Below, piece by piece: positions 22,400-35,697 of a stretch of 64,000 bases of DNA. Each line of letters begins with the position of its first letter. The stretch's first letter is position 1. The notes beneath the pieces were generated by a model. It ran no database searches. It saw only the letters and a list, made by a program, of their open reading frames with translations, and had not been told where the DNA came from. The translations under genes were made by a program, and so were the position numbers. This DNA comes from Lamellibrachia columna. Lineage: Eukaryota > Annelida > Polychaeta > Sabellida > Siboglinidae. The stretch lies in contig OY759261.1 of assembly GCA_963662155.1 (NCBI GenBank), forward strand, positions 33,216,302 to 33,280,301, given 5' to 3'.

Positions 22400-22650
22400 A
22401 TGTGCTCCGTGTTTTCTAACGGCCGCCCCCTCTCTTCATCTTTCATCCTCCCCCGATCTTCTCATGTCCCTCCTCACGCAGTCCTCCCATCTCAGCTGTG
22501 GCCTTCCCCTTTTCCTGCATCCTTGATGTTTTTCCACCTCTGCTCTCTGCTAGTTTGCTTGCATCCATTCTTACCAAGTGGCCTGCCCATCTCATCCTGC
22601 TTCTCACCAATCTTCCTGCATATTGTTTTAAAAATGACAATGAAGTGATG
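22400..22650 (-). mobile_element. Antisense RTE-like LINE, C-terminal remnant
   Basis: Minus-strand text RSRMRWAGHLVRMDASKLAE followed by a basic tail matches the C-terminal 'RWxGHVxRM' block of RTE-like and other LINE proteins. It lies a few bases from the exon-4 donor and runs into the 58-bp array. It may be the 3' end of the element whose RT is at 24467-25170, now separated by the array. Confidence 0.65.
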
Positions 22651-23535
22651 CAACCTTTGCATTTATGACACACTTGCCAGTAGCTCTAGGTTTGGTTGTT
22701 TAGTACAAATAGCTAATAATTTATGACATACTTGCCAGTAACTCTAGGCTTGGTTGTTTAGTACAAATAGCTAATAATTTATGACATACTTGTCAGTAAC
22801 CCTAGGATTGGTTGTTTAGTACAAATAGCTAATCATTTATGACACTTGTCAGTAACCCTAGGATTGGTTGTTTAGTACAAATAGCTAATCATTTATGACA
22901 TACTTGTCAGTAACCCTAGGATTGGTTGTTTAGTACAAATAGCTAATCATTTATGACATACTTGCCAGTAACTCTAGGTTTGGTTGTTTACTACAAATAG
23001 CTAATCATTTATGACATACTTGTCAGTAACTCTAGGTTTGGTTGTTTACTACAAATAGCTAGTCATTTATGACACACTTGCCAATAACTCTAGGTTTGGT
23101 TGTTTACTACAAATAGCTAATCATTTATGACATACTTGCCAGTAACTCTAGGTTTGGTTGTTTACTAAAAATAGCTAATCATTTATGACATACTTGTCAG
23201 TAACTCTAGGTTTGGTTGTTTACTACAAATAGCTAGTCATTTATGACACACTTGCCAATAACTCTAGGTTTGGTTGTTTACTACAAATAGCTAATCATTT
23301 ATGACATACTTGCCAGTAACTCTATGTTTGGTTGTTTAGTACAAATAGCTAATCATTTATGACATACTTGTCAGTAACTCTAGGATTGGTTGTTTAGTAC
23401 AAATAGCTAATCATTTATGACATACTTGTCAGTAACTCTAGGTTTGGTTGTTTAGTACAAATAGCTAATCATTTATGACATACTTGTCAGTAACTCTAGG
23501 TTTGGTTGTTTAGTACAAATAGCTAATCATGCATT
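22650..23535. repeat. 58-bp minisatellite, about 15 copies
   Basis: The period is 58 bp (atttatgaca landmarks at 22719 and 22777). The unit contains tacttgtcagtaactctagg and tttggttgtttactacaaat. One unit near 22840 lacks a few bases. From 23536 to about 24079 there is no recognisable feature. Confidence 0.95.
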
Positions 23536-24079
23536 ACGTACTCCACTAGAAAAAATTATATTTGTTGCAACTACTGGAAATTTGCCTTCGTGAATTGACA
23601 CATTAAACTGATACATAACTGATGATGACTTTTGTGCTCCTCTGTTCAAGATGTGATGCTTATATGTTCTGGTACAGTTAATGTGAAGCAGGCGTATGGT
23701 GTTCAAATAGGCTAAATCGTTGTGACGAAAGGGGTAAAACTAAAAAAGAGCTAGTTGTCAGAAACTGGTGAGAAAAATGGTGACAAAATGCTTTGTTAGT
23801 TAGTGTTGCAAAAGAGAGCCCATGGTTTACATTCTGAATATTTTTATATCCAGCACTGTTCAATGGATCATGAATCACGATGCCATATATCAGAAATGAA
23901 AATAAGCTTTTGACCCCAACATTTCACTTCTTCACTTCATTCATCCCTTGACTGGGACGGTCGTAAGGTCGTAAGGTTGCCATTCACACACATTGCTCGT
24001 TGTCTGTCCTCTGCTGTGCGTAGCAGGGTCATTAAGTCTTGATGTGTCTGTTGTTGTATATTGTCTATCCAGATTTTTC

Positions 24080-24340
24080 TCTGGTGGCCCCATCATCTCT
24101 TGCCCTCCCGTACCAACCAGACACCCCTAGTAACATCATAATGAATGGTCCAAACCTTGAAGAAAATGACTCTTTCAAATATCTTGGGTCCACCTTAAGC
24201 AAAGGTGGCACCTGAATAAGTTAAATCAGTGGCCATGTCAGCTATGTCATACATACAAGCATTTGAAACGAAATGCTCTAGGAAACTCCTCCACATTATA
24301 TATACCGAACACAAAACAAATGAATATGTGTCAATCTCTC
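24080..24340 (+). mobile_element. RTE-like LINE fragment, sense
   Basis: Plus-strand text LEENDSFKYLGSTLSKGGT and FETKCSRKLLHIIYTEHKTN, both signatures of the RT C-terminal region of RTE-like LINEs. The usual middle (the YGCESW block) is deleted, joining AMSAM to the QAFETKC block. It is a short dead remnant. Confidence 0.7.
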
Positions 24341-24466
24341 ATCACCGCTTCCACTTTCCTGCATACACTCGCAACAGTGAATTTCAGTCTCTGTGCCGCC
24401 ATCCCCGCAAACCGCTCCACCCAGATATACAAAGCTGGTTCAGTTTCTTCCCATCCAGTCTTATGT

Positions 24467-25170
24467 CTATATCTTTTTTCTGCAGCCGACCCAAAGCACC
24501 TCCATCTTCTCTAGACTTACCCTCAGTCCATGTTTACGAAATATTTCCTTCCAACCTATCAACCATTCTTGAAGGTCTGCCTCACTGTCCGCTACTACTG
24601 CCAGGTCATATGCATACATCAACTTGTGGAGAATGTCCCTTTTACTCACTTCCCGCTGGTTACCTCCACTACTGCAATGAATAACAGTTGGCTTAGGGCA
24701 CTCCCCTATGTCAGGCCGACGTCCACCCTGAATTCCTCTGATATTCTTCTTCCATTTCACACTCCACTATCCTGCTTATCCTTCCATCCAGAATACTCTC
24801 TAATACCTCCAGAACGTGACTCAGCAATGTGATACGGTATTTTCCAGGTTCGTAATCATCTCCCTTTCATTTCCATTCAGGGACTATCAGCCCTGTCTGC
24901 CACTCCCCTGGGACCCTCCCCTCTCTCATGCAGGTATTTAACAATCGCCTTGTCCACCAAACCCCAACACGTTCAGCCATTACCAGCATGTCCACTCGCA
25001 CTTCATAAATACCTATCGCTTGATCTCTCTTCATCTTCTTCATTGCTCTCTCTACCTCTGCATCCCCAATCTCCTCCAGCTTCACTTGTCCTACTGCACT
25101 TTTTAGTTCTAATTCATTGTTTTCCCTTTGGTTTAGTAGCTCCTTGAAATACTCCTTCCAGACCTTCCAG
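24467..25170 (-). mobile_element. Antisense RTE-like LINE RT remnant
   Basis: Minus strand: RT entry EVERAMKKMKRDQAIGIYEV, RLLNTCMREGRVPGEWQTGL and IVPEWK at 24867-25085, then HKLMYAYDLAVVADSEADLQ at 24467-24760, where the catalytic YADD reads YAYD. Frames are broken between the two. The catalytic change and frameshifts make it dead. From 25171 to about 25700 nothing recognisable is seen. Confidence 0.75.
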
Positions 25171-25709
25171 ACATTCTAATTAATTAAATGTCTTTTCGTC
25201 CGACCATGTAAACACCACTGTCCAGGCTTTTCCCATTATTTCCCTTTATTTTTGTTTATATTTTGCTGTACGTTTTATTTGTGCCAAAAAAGCTGCTCAA
25301 ATCGAATAGTTCTGAGTTTGACTTTGACCAAACTTTTTTCTCCCATCATACACAAATCATCAACAAAAACATATTGGCTGATGCATTTTTTAAACTTCGT
25401 TTTTGGGAGGGGGTGACCTGTTTCATAACCTTAAAACATTTAATAGTAATGCACTTTACATTGACCCAGAGATCAATATACTGTTATATCATATTGATCC
25501 CTGTGTAGTTTTACATCTGGGTCAAACATTACACACATCGGCTTCAACATGACATTGATGTAATGCACTCACTGTCACATAACAACAGTCTAATGACGCT
25601 CATAATGATCTTTCTTAATTGTTTCCAGCAAGTATCTGCAACTATTGTTCATTAGCCAAAACAGATGTCGGTGCCATCTAAGGGGGGAACCTGGTTGTGC
25701 TCTTAGAAG

Positions 25710-28700
25710 GTTTTACTACCTTAGATGGTAGCAATAAGTGACATATCTGGTGTGTGCCCAATGACTACTGACTGTGTAGCTGTTTTACTACCTTAGATGG
25801 TAGCAGTAAGTGACACATCTGGTGTGTGCCCAATGACTACTAACTGTGTAACTGTTTTACTACCTTAGATGGTAGCAATAAGTGACACACCTGGTGTGTG
25901 CCCAGTGACTACTAACTGTGTAGCTGTTTTACTACCTTAGATGGTAGCAATAAGTGACACACCTGGTGTGTGCCCAATGACTACTAACTGTGTAACTGTT
26001 TTACTACCTTAGATGGTAGCAATAAGTGACACACCTGGTGTGTGCCCAAAGACTACTGACTGTGTAACTGTTTTGCTACCTTAGATGGTAGCAATAAGTG
26101 ACACACCTGGTGTGTGCCCAATGACTACTGACTGTGTAACTGTTTTGCTACCTTAGATGGTAGCAATAAGTGACACACCTGGTGTGTGCCCAATGACTAC
26201 TACCTGTGTAACTGTTTTACTACCTTAGATGGTAGCAATAAGTGACACACCTGGTGTGTGCCCAAAGACTACTGACTGTGTAACTGTTTTACTACCTTAG
26301 ATGGTAGCAATAAGTGACACACCTGGTGTGTGCCCAATGACTACTAACTGTGTAGCTGTTTTACTACCTTAGATGGTAGCAGTAAGTGACATATCTGGTG
26401 TGTGCCCAATGACTACTAACTGTGTAACTGTTTTACTACCTTAGATGGTAGCAGTAAGTGACATATCTGGTGTGTGCCCAAAGACTACTAACTGTGTAAC
26501 TGTTTTGCTACCTTAGATGGTAGCAATAAGTGACACACCTGGTGTGTGCCCAATGACTACTAACTGTGTAACTGTTTTACTACCTTAGATGGTAGCAATA
26601 AGTGACACACCTGGTGTGTGCCCAATGACTGCTAACTGTGTAACTGTTTTGCTACCTTAGATGGTAGCAATAAATGACACACCTGGTGTGTGCCCAATGA
26701 CTACTAACTGTGTAACTGTTTTGCTACCTTAGATGGTAGCAATAAGTTACACACCTGGTGTGTGCCCAATGACTTCTTACTGTGTAGCTGTTTTACTCCC
26801 TTAGATTGTAGCAATAAGTGACACACCTGGTGTGTGCCCAATGACTACTAACTGTGTAACTGTTTTGCTACCTTAGATGGTAGCAATAAGTGACACACCT
26901 GGTGTGTGCCCAATGACTACTAACTGTGTAACTGTTTTACTACCTTAGATGGTAGCAATAAGTGACACACCTGGTGTGTGCCCAATGACTACTAACTGTG
27001 TAACTGTTTTACTACCTTAGATGGTAGCAATAAGTGACACACCTGGTGTGTGCCCAATGACTACTAACTGTGTAACTGTTTTGCTACCTTAGATGGTAGC
27101 AATAAGTGACACACCTGGTGTGTGCCCAATGACTACTAACTGTGTAACTGTTTTGCTACCTTAGATGGTAGCAATAAGTGACACACTTGGTGTGTGCCCA
27201 ATGACTACTAACTGTGTAGCTGTTTTGCTACCTTAGATGGTAGCAATAAGTGACACACCTGGTGTGTGCCCAATGACTACTAACTGTGTAGCTGTTTTGC
27301 TCCCTTAGATGGTAGCAATAAGTGACACACCTGGTGTGTGCCCAATGACTACTAACTGTGTAACTGTTTTGCTACCTTAGATGGTAGCAATAAGTGACAC
27401 ACCTGGTGTGTGCCCAATGACTGCTAACTGTGTAACTGTTTTGCTACCTTATATGGTAACAATAAGTGACACACCTGGTGTGTGCCCAATGACTGCTAAC
27501 TGTGCAACTGTTTTGCTACCTTAGATGGTAGCAATAAGTGACACACCTGGTGTGTGCCCAATGACTACTAACTGTGCAACTGTTTTGCTACCTTAGATGG
27601 TAGCAATAAGTGACACACCTGGTGTGTGCCCAATGACTACTAACTGTGTAACTGTTTTGCTACCTTAGATGGTAGCAATAAGTGACACACCTGGTGTGTG
27701 CCCAATGACTACTAACTGTGTAACTGTTTTGCTACCTTAGATGGTAGCAATAAGTGACACACCTGGTGTGTGCCCAATGACTACTAACTGTGTAACTATT
27801 TTGCTACCTTAGATGGTAGCAATAAGTGACTACTAACTGTGTAGCTGTTTTACTACCTTAGATGGTAGCAATAAGTGACACACCTGGTGTGTGCCCAATG
27901 ACTACTAACTGTTTAGCTGTTTTACTCCCTTAGATGGTAGCAATAAGTGACACACCTGGTGTGTGCCCAATGACTACTAACTGTGTAACTGTTTTACTAC
28001 CTTAGATGGTAGCAATAAGTGACACACCTGGTGTGTGCCCAATGACTACTGACTGTATAACTGTTTTGCTACCTTAGATGGTAGCAATAAGTGACACACC
28101 TGGTGTGTGCCCAATGACTACTAACTGTGTAACTGTTTTACTACCTTAGATGGTAGCAATAAGTGACACACCTGGTGTGTGCCCAATGACTGCTAACTGT
28201 GTAACTGTTTTACTACCTTAGATGGTAGCAATAAGTGACACACCTGGTGTGTGCCCAATGACTACTAACTGTGTAACTGTTTTGCTACCTTAGATGGTAG
28301 CAATAAGTGACACACCTGGTGTGTGCCCAATGACTACTAACTGTGTAACTGTTTTGCTACCTTAGATGGTAGCAATAAGTGACACACCTGGTGTGTGCCC
28401 AATGACTACTGACTGTGTAGCTGTTTTGCTCCCTTAGATTGTAGCAATAAGTGACACACCTGGTGTGTGCCCAATGACTACTGACTGTGTAACTGTTTTG
28501 CTACCTTAGATGGTAGCAATAAGTGACACACCTGGTGTGTGCCCAATGACTACTAACTGTGTAACTGTTTTACTACCTTAGATGGTAGCAATAAGTGACA
28601 CACCTGGTGTGTGCCCAATGACTGCTAACTGTGTAACTGTTTTGCTACCTTAGATGGTAGCAATAAGTGACACACCTGGTGTATGCCCAATGACTACTAA

Positions 28701-30125
28701 CTGTGTAACTGTTTTGCTACCTTAGATGGTAGCAATAAGTTACACACCTGGTGTGTGCCCAATGACTACTAACTGTGTAACTGTTTTGCTACCTTAGATG
28801 GTAGCAATAAGTGACACACCTGGTGTGTGCCCAATGACTTCTAACTGTGTAGCTGTTTTACTCCCTTAGATTGTAGCAATAAGTGACACACCTGGTGTGT
28901 GCCCAATGACTACTAACTGTGTAACTGTTTTGCTACCTTAGATGGTAGCAATAAGTGACACACCTGGTGTGTGCCCAATGACTACTAACTGTGTAACTGT
29001 TTTACTACCTTAGATGGTAGCAATAAGTGACACACCTGGTGTGTGCCCAATGACTACTAACTGTGTAACTGTTTTACTACCTTAGATGGTAGCAATAAGT
29101 GACACACCTGGTGTGTGCCCAATGACTACTAACTGTGTAACTGTTTTGCTACCTTAGATGGTAGCAATAAGTGACACACCTGGTGTGTGCCCAATGACTA
29201 CTAACTGTGTAACTGTTTTGCTACCTTAGATGGTAGCAATAAGTGACACACTTGGTGTGTGCCCAATGACTACTAACTGTGTAGCTGTTTTGCTACCTTA
29301 GATGGTAGCAATAAGTGACACACCTGGTGTGTGCCCAATGACTACTAACTGTGTAGCTGTTTTGCTCCCTTAGATGGTAGCAATAAGTGACACACCTGGT
29401 GTGTGCCCAATGACTACTAACTGTGTAACTGTTTTGCTACCTTAGATGGTAGCAATAAGTGACACACCTGGTGTGTGCCCAATGACTGCTAACTGTGTAA
29501 CTGTTTTGCTACCTTAGATGGTAGCAATAAGTGACACACCTGGTGTGTGCCCAATGACTGCTAACTGTGTAACTGTTTTGCTACCTTATATGGTAACAAT
29601 AAGTGACACACCTGGTGTGTGCCCAATGACTGCTAACTGTGCAACTGTTTTGCTACCTTAGATGGTAGCAATAAGTGACACACCTGGTGTGTGCCCAATG
29701 ACTACTAACTGTGCAACTGTTTTGCTACCTTAGATGGTAGCAATAAGTGACACACCTGGTGTGTGCCCAATGACTACTAACTGTGTAACTGTTTTGCTAC
29801 CTTAGATGGTAGCAATAAGTGACACACCTGGTGTGTGCCCAATGACTACTAACTGTGTAACTGTTTTGCTACCTTAGATGGTAGCAATAAGTGACTACTA
29901 ACTGTGTAGCTGTTTTACTACCTTAGATGGTAGCAATAAGTGACACACCTGGTGTGTGCCCAATGACTACTAACTGTTTAGCTGTTTTACTCCCTTAGAT
30001 GGTAGCAATAAGTGACACACCTGGTGTGTGCCCAATGACTACTAACTGTGTAACTGTTTTACTACCTTAGATGGTAGCAATAAGTGACACACCTGGTGTG
30101 TGCCCAATGACTACTAACTGTGTAA
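25710..30125. repeat. 72-bp minisatellite, about 61 copies, with higher-order structure
   Basis: The period is 72 bp (gttttac landmarks 25854, 25926). Each unit has two dyads, ctacc-ttagat-ggtag and acacacc-t-ggtgtgt, and a gttttgctaccttag stretch resembling a splice acceptor. Shared rare variants (aataagttacac at 26741 and 28734; acacacttgg at 27181 and 29246; a 49-bp short unit at 27821 and 29886) show that a block of about 2.0-2.1 kb was duplicated. The array sits in the intron between exons 4 and 5. Confidence 0.95.
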
Positions 30126-30329
30126 TTGTTTTAGCCAGCAGGTTCAACTCATAACTTGCTCTAGTAACTGGGAGGAGGGTGGTGACATGTCCACGTGCGA
30201 CTGCATTTGATTTCAGGCATGGCACGAATTAAGAATTTTACTAATGCACAAGAATCGACATCAACCAAAAAAATTTCTACTAAATGCACAAGCATCGACA
30301 GCCTTTGTGTCAAAACTACTATTGTAAAC

Positions 30330-30780
30330 AGTAGAACAAAATAGTGTTCAACTTGTCATTAAAACATGGTTGGTTCTGCTGAATGGAAAGAAGCAAACAT
30401 CATACCAATAATGGTTAATCAAAGACCATATGGTGGACTTTCTTGTTAGGCATTCATTATTAAATCCATCTCAACATGGATTCATAAAACCGAGGTCATG
30501 CTTAACAAATACGTTATGTTTTTTTGAAGAAATCATTAAGTGGCTAGACGAGGGATCACCAGTAGGTATTATATAGTTAGATTTTCAGAAAGCTTTTGAC
30601 AAAGTGCCACATCAAAGATTACTACGTAAGTCCCTGGGTATTGGGGATGGCATAATCGACTGGATAGAACAATGACTGACTGACAAAAGACGGCGCGTAG
30701 TAATAGATGGGGAGGTTTCAAACTGCAAATCAGTTTTGAGTAGGGTACCATAAGGATCAGTATTAGGACCTTCATTATTC

Positions 30781-30842
<62 letters not shown>

Positions 30843-31730
30843 AATGACTTGGACGATAATATAACAAGCAACGTACTGAAATCTGCAGATGACACAAAGG
30901 TGTTTAGAAGGGTTAATACTGATGGTGATAAACAACATTTACAAAATGATCTAGACAGATTAGTGAAATGGTTTGAGAAATGGCAGATGTTGTTCAATTT
31001 TAGCAAATGTAAATGCCTACATACAGGACATGGGAACTTGGATGTAAACTATAAAATTGAAGATATTGTTCTGCGTACTACTGTAAAGGAAAAGGACTTA
31101 GGAATAACAATAAGTGCTGATATGAAAGTTTCAGAGCAGTGTGGTATTGCAGCTTCAAAGGGAAATAAAATTCTTCAGTTGATTAGGAGAAATATAACAT
31201 GCAAGGAGAAAAACTAATTATACCTCTGTATAAAGCAATAGTTAGGCCTCATTTAAAGTACTTTATACAAGCTTGGAGACCATATCGTAAGAAGGATATA
31301 GATATGCTTGTAAGAATACAGAGGAGAGCAACTAAAATGATTCCAGAACCGAGAGACCTTAGTTATAAAGAACGACTGAAAGAATGTGGTTAACAACCTT
31401 AGAGACATGGAGGTTAAGAGGAGATCAAATTGATGTTTTTAAGATATTAAATGGGTATGACAATATTGATTGAACTATTTTTTTCTCACTTAAGAAAAAT
31501 AATAGAACTTGAGGACATCAGGTAACATTAGTAAAGGATCAGTGTATATTGGATATCAGGAAGTACTCGTTCTCACAGGGGACAATCAATGAATGGAACG
31601 AATTATCTACAGATTGTGTAACAGCTAGCAGCGTGAATATGTTTAAAAACAAGGTTGACACATATCTCAGGAGGGCGGATTTCACAGAGATTAAAAACCC
31701 TCGATAAATCAATGGCTTCCTTGTCCACTT
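30330..31730 (+). mobile_element. Decayed CR1-like LINE
   Basis: Remnant of the same CR1 family: FQKAFDKVPHQRLLRKS near 30590, a (TA)n expansion in the IYINDL codons, SADDTKVFRRVNTDGDKQ near 30880 (the FADD box reads SADD), ECKCLHTGHGNLD-like text, and the C-terminal domain to about 31690. Many stops and frameshifts. The 3' tail is damaged after 'tcaatggcttccttgtccac'. Confidence 0.85.
30783..30839. repeat. (TA)n expansion inside a CR1 RT motif
   Basis: About 28 TA units between 'attcttaa' and 'gtcaatgacttgg', exactly where intact copies encode FLIYINDL as ttaatatatatcaatgac. Confidence 0.92.
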
Positions 31731-32000
31731 GCATACTTGTTCACTTGCCACGCCTTGCCATAGCCTACCCTCCTGGTGACACTATCACACATCCATTACG
31801 ATGTCATTCCACACTGTCGTTAGTTTGCGCCCCGGACCCTGACACATACTTTAATATATTTCATTAAGAATATTAATTTTTTAGATTTCGGGCTCTTTGG
31901 AGAATTAAAAATATGGTAAAATTTTTTTAATTAAAAAGTTCCAAAATAACATATCTACATAATATTATGAATAGTGTGATAGTTGTGTTTGCTTTTTTAG

Positions 32001-32087
32001 GATCCACACGAGTGACGATTTGTCTTCTCCTCACTCTTGTTGTCGGGCTGGTCGCTATGTTTGTCGCAGTCTTACTTCAGTCCAGTG
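32001..32087 (+). CDS. CXorf38-like protein, exon 5 (transmembrane helix 1)
   Basis: 87 nt, phase 1-1; acceptor gcttttttag, donor gtaaaa. It joins exon 4 in frame (caa g|ga tcc). It encodes GSTRV followed by about 20 hydrophobic residues (from ICLLLTL to FVAVLL), then QSS. This is a convincing single transmembrane helix with an Arg on the N-terminal side. If the join is right, the HEPN-like domain is anchored in a membrane, which the vertebrate CXorf38 protein as I recall it does not show. Confidence 0.75.
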
Positions 32088-33036
32088 GTAAAACGGCTAA
32101 ACTTAATATTGTTTGATACTGTACACTTTAATAGCATGTATATATATATATATATATTATGTATTATATGTATGTATATATATATATATATTGTAACGAA
32201 CATAAGTCTACTTCGTGCTTAAATAATTGAACATTTGACACAATCTTTCAAAAACCTGTTACATCGCTTATTAAAATATTGCATCAACGTTCAATGTTTT
32301 TGTAAAGCTTGTGACTCGTTGTCAATGCGATTTTGTTTTTCCAACTGAACAAACTTTGTTCGGAAGCCCTCATGGGAAAAACCCACCTGGTGGCGAAATT
32401 GTTGATGCAAAACGGATTGTTCTGGCATCTGCTGAGACAGGCCATCGTTGGTAATGCACAAATCATTGACACGTACACTGAAATAAATATACCTTGTTGT
32501 ATTGTTTCTTTTTATATTTTGATTGGCTAATTTTGACACTGAAAATATGTAATCCTACATTTTAGAGACAATTTTAGAGAATCGCATTTATTTTGGCATT
32601 CATTTGATTCGCATTATATGTACATGATAATGCGGCTGGGCCAGAAAAAACTTATTTATTGGAAAGGTCGTCATCATGTTACCTCATTAACTGATATAAA
32701 CAGCAAGGTATTTCTGTCCACGAGGCTGGGCCAGAAAAAACATTTATTTGAAAACACGTCATCATATTAATACATTAATTGATTTAAGTTAATGAAAATC
32801 TAGCACTGATAATAAAAGTATTAGATTTAATTTGTTGATATGCATATTTGGTGGATTGTTCTTGTGTCAACATCTAGTCATTGCATGGTTATTACTGTTA
32901 CAACATTTTCTAAAATGAAACATAAATTAATATAAATTGTTATTACAAAAAAATGCTAACATAAAAGGCAAAATTTACGAAATCTATATTTAATACGCAC
33001 ATTTTTATGCATTTGTATTAATATTGTAATGTTTAG
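32088..33036. other. Intron 5 with (TA)n tracts and cassette-intron homology
   Basis: Two (TA)n tracts lie at 32138-32158 and 32170-32191. From about 32630 the sequence (ggctgggccagaaaa, caaggtatttctgtccac, attgttcttgtgtcaac) resembles the introns before exons 8 and 10, so the duplicated block once extended here. The exon type expected upstream of exon 6 (QL) is not found. Confidence 0.6.
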
Positions 33037-33099
33037 GACAACATGGGAAACACGAAGATCATCTACAAGGACATGACAGCTTCCTTGGCAAAGTGCAAG
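33037..33099 (+). CDS. Cassette exon 6 (63 bp, type QH)
   Basis: Acceptor tgtttag, donor gtaagtg, phase 1-1. Encodes G then QHGKHEDHLQGHDSFLGKVQ, a His/Glu-rich amphipathic 21-residue unit. It is the diverged first member of a series of five cassettes (exons 6-10) that alternate type QH and type QL. Confidence 0.75.
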
Positions 33100-33631
33100 G
33101 TAAGTGAAAAGACAAAGTGTCCTTAGATACATGGTTTAAGTCAACTTATGTGTCGATTGTTTAGGGAATAGCAACTGAACTAAAGTTGCACTAATTTTCA
33201 AGATATTCATGTCCATTTCACTAGACCAAAAGAAAAGGACCTAGCCATGGAAACATACCACAGTTACATGGTGAAGAGAATTGTCATTGGCAACAGTTTT
33301 ATAATGAAAATGAGTTGACACTGAATTGATTGTCTTAACTTGTTTAGGTGCTAAGAGTCGCAACATCCAGTCATTGTAAGATTATATGTGGCAGTAGTTG
33401 ATACACGTGTATCTACTTAATGATGGACATATTGCATAATGGAACGTAGGGCCTACATGTCTCAAACGCAAAAAAGTGCAGGATAAAGTAGAGGCACCTA
33501 ATGATCATTTTCAAAGATAAGCCAATTTTGTTTGGCAGTTGATGCACTTATTGCATTGACGAGCAGAAATAAAAAAAAAACACCCGTAACCGGGGAATAT
33601 GGAGGGGACATCATTGCGTACGGCTAAAACT

Positions 33632-34362
33632 GACAGCACCTGATGAGGTTGAGGATGGTGATTCCAATGTTGGGCTTGTAAAGGTGTAACATTTGTTGTC
33701 ATCAGACAGCACCTGATGAGGTTGAGGATGGTGATTCCAATGTTGGGCTTGTAAAGGTGTAACATTTGTTGTCATCAGACAGCACCTGATGAGGTTGAGG
33801 ATGGTGATTCCAATGTTGGGCTTGTAAAGGTGTAACATTTGTTGTCATCAGACAGCACCTGATGAGGTTGATGATGGTGATTCCAATGTTGGGCTTGTAA
33901 AGGTGTAACATTTGTTGTCATCAGACAGCACCTGATGAGGTTGAGGATGGTGATTTCAATGTTGGGCTTGTAAAGGTGTAACATTTGTTGTCATCAGACA
34001 GCACCTGATGAGGTTGAGGATGGTGATTCCAATGTTGGGCTTGTAAAGGTGTAACATTTGTTGTCATCAGACAGCACCTGATGAGGTTGAGGATGGTGAT
34101 TCCAATGTTGGGCTTGTAAAGGTGTAACATTTGTTGTCATCAGACAGCACCTGATGAGGTTGAGGATGGTGATTTCAATGTTGGGCTTGTAAAGGTGTAA
34201 CATTTGTTGTCATCAGACAGCACCTGATGAGGTTGAGGATGGTGATTCCAATGTTGGGCTTGTAAAGGTGTAACATTTGTTGTCATCAGACAGCACCTGA
34301 TGAGGTTGAGGATGGTGATTCCAATGTTGGGCTTGTAAAGGTGTAACATATGTTGTCATCAG
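33632..34362. repeat. 73-bp minisatellite, 10 copies, in intron 6
   Basis: The unit starts gacagcacctgatgaggttg and ends gtgtaacatttgttgtcatc-a, with a 73-bp period. In the sister intron (after exon 8) the same stretch is single-copy. Open minus-strand frames repeated every 73 bp are artefacts. Confidence 0.95.
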
Positions 34363-35123
34363 CGCAATGCCAGATGCTTCTAAAACAGTCATTTGAATAG
34401 CATCATATATATAAAAGAAACACTTAATAGGCAAAACAATGTTAATTTTGCATTTCTTCAACTAGAAAACAAAGTAGCAGTATACAAACACTAGAATTAG
34501 AAAGGTAAACTGAAATGTGTGCGCTGGTGTTGCACGTTAGTGCAACAAAAACAATTAAGATATCCCCTATTCATGATTTGATTACATTGCTGATATAATT
34601 CCTTTCTTTCAAGAAATACACAGTGTGGCACAACTTTTTCAGTTTATTTTCATAAAGCGAAAACAAGCAGTGCAAAGTAATGGCATTGAGACAACTAAGT
34701 GCAACTTTCAGCTTCTGTGGAATGTTGATTGGGGTATTTGTAACAAGGTTAAGTGGTGGTATACAGCCTACAGACAAAACTACTAATACAAATATTTGTT
34801 TAATGTAACATCGTTTTCATCAGTCGTAACATTTTAGGAGACTTCATCAAACGTATGATGGCACAGATATTTATTGCATTAATAATCTATTTATATACTT
34901 TCTGTTTTCGGAGATAAACCATATGCGGTTTCGTTGGCATTCAAAAAGTTTCAATCAGGTAAAAATTCTAACCAATTAGCCCCTGTCTCCGAAAATCATT
35001 TTCCAAAACACGACATTGTAATGTAATGCCTTAATGGAAAGTATATTTATTTGTCATTTCACTGAAATTAACCAATCAACACAAGCATTCCACAGATTCA
35101 TGTTAATTATGTTGACGTTTTAG

Positions 35124-35186
35124 AGCAACTTGGGAAGCACGAGGAAAGCTTGGAAACCCATGGCAACCTCCTTGATGAAGTGAAAG
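35124..35186 (+). CDS. Cassette exon 7 (63 bp, type QL)
   Basis: Acceptor gttttag, donor gtaaga, phase 1-1. Encodes E (split codon) then QLGKHEESLETHGNLLDEVK. It shares the spacing and most positions of the QH cassettes (Q-x-G-x-H-E-x-x-L-x-x-H), so both types probably stem from one 63-bp ancestor. Confidence 0.75.
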
Positions 35187-35634
35187 GTAAGAACAAATTA
35201 CAAAATACATAATTTTCCAAATATATGATTCTATGTCAAGTTGTGTGTTGATTGTTTTGGGGTAGTGACTCGGCTAAGTCTGGGATAGACAGCAAGGTAT
35301 TCCTCTCCATGCTGCTGGGCCAGAAAACTGTACACTTAGCCATGGTGTCATGTCACAGTGACGTCATCATCTTAATGCATCAATTGAAACCAATGATCAT
35401 GTAGCACTGATAATGAGCTGTATTGTATTTAATTTATTGATATGTACATTTGGTCGTTTGTTCTTTTGTAGGTGTCAACATTTTCAACATCTAATCATTG
35501 CATGGTTATTATTGTTACAACTTCTTCTAAAGTTAAACATAAATCAATATAAATTGTTATTAATGGCGAAATTGACAAACTCTATATTTCATACACACGT
35601 TTTCATGCATTTGTGTTAATATTGTAATGTCTAG

Positions 35635-35697
35635 GACAACATGGGGAACACGAGGAACACCTACGAGGACATGACAGCTTCCTTGGTGAAGTGCAAG
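35635..35697 (+). CDS. Cassette exon 8 (63 bp, type QH)
   Basis: Acceptor gtctag, donor gtaagtg, phase 1-1. Encodes G then QHGEHEEHLRGHDSFLGEVQ. Its nucleotide sequence is identical to exon 10, 2449 bp downstream, indicating a recent tandem duplication or conversion. Confidence 0.77.
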
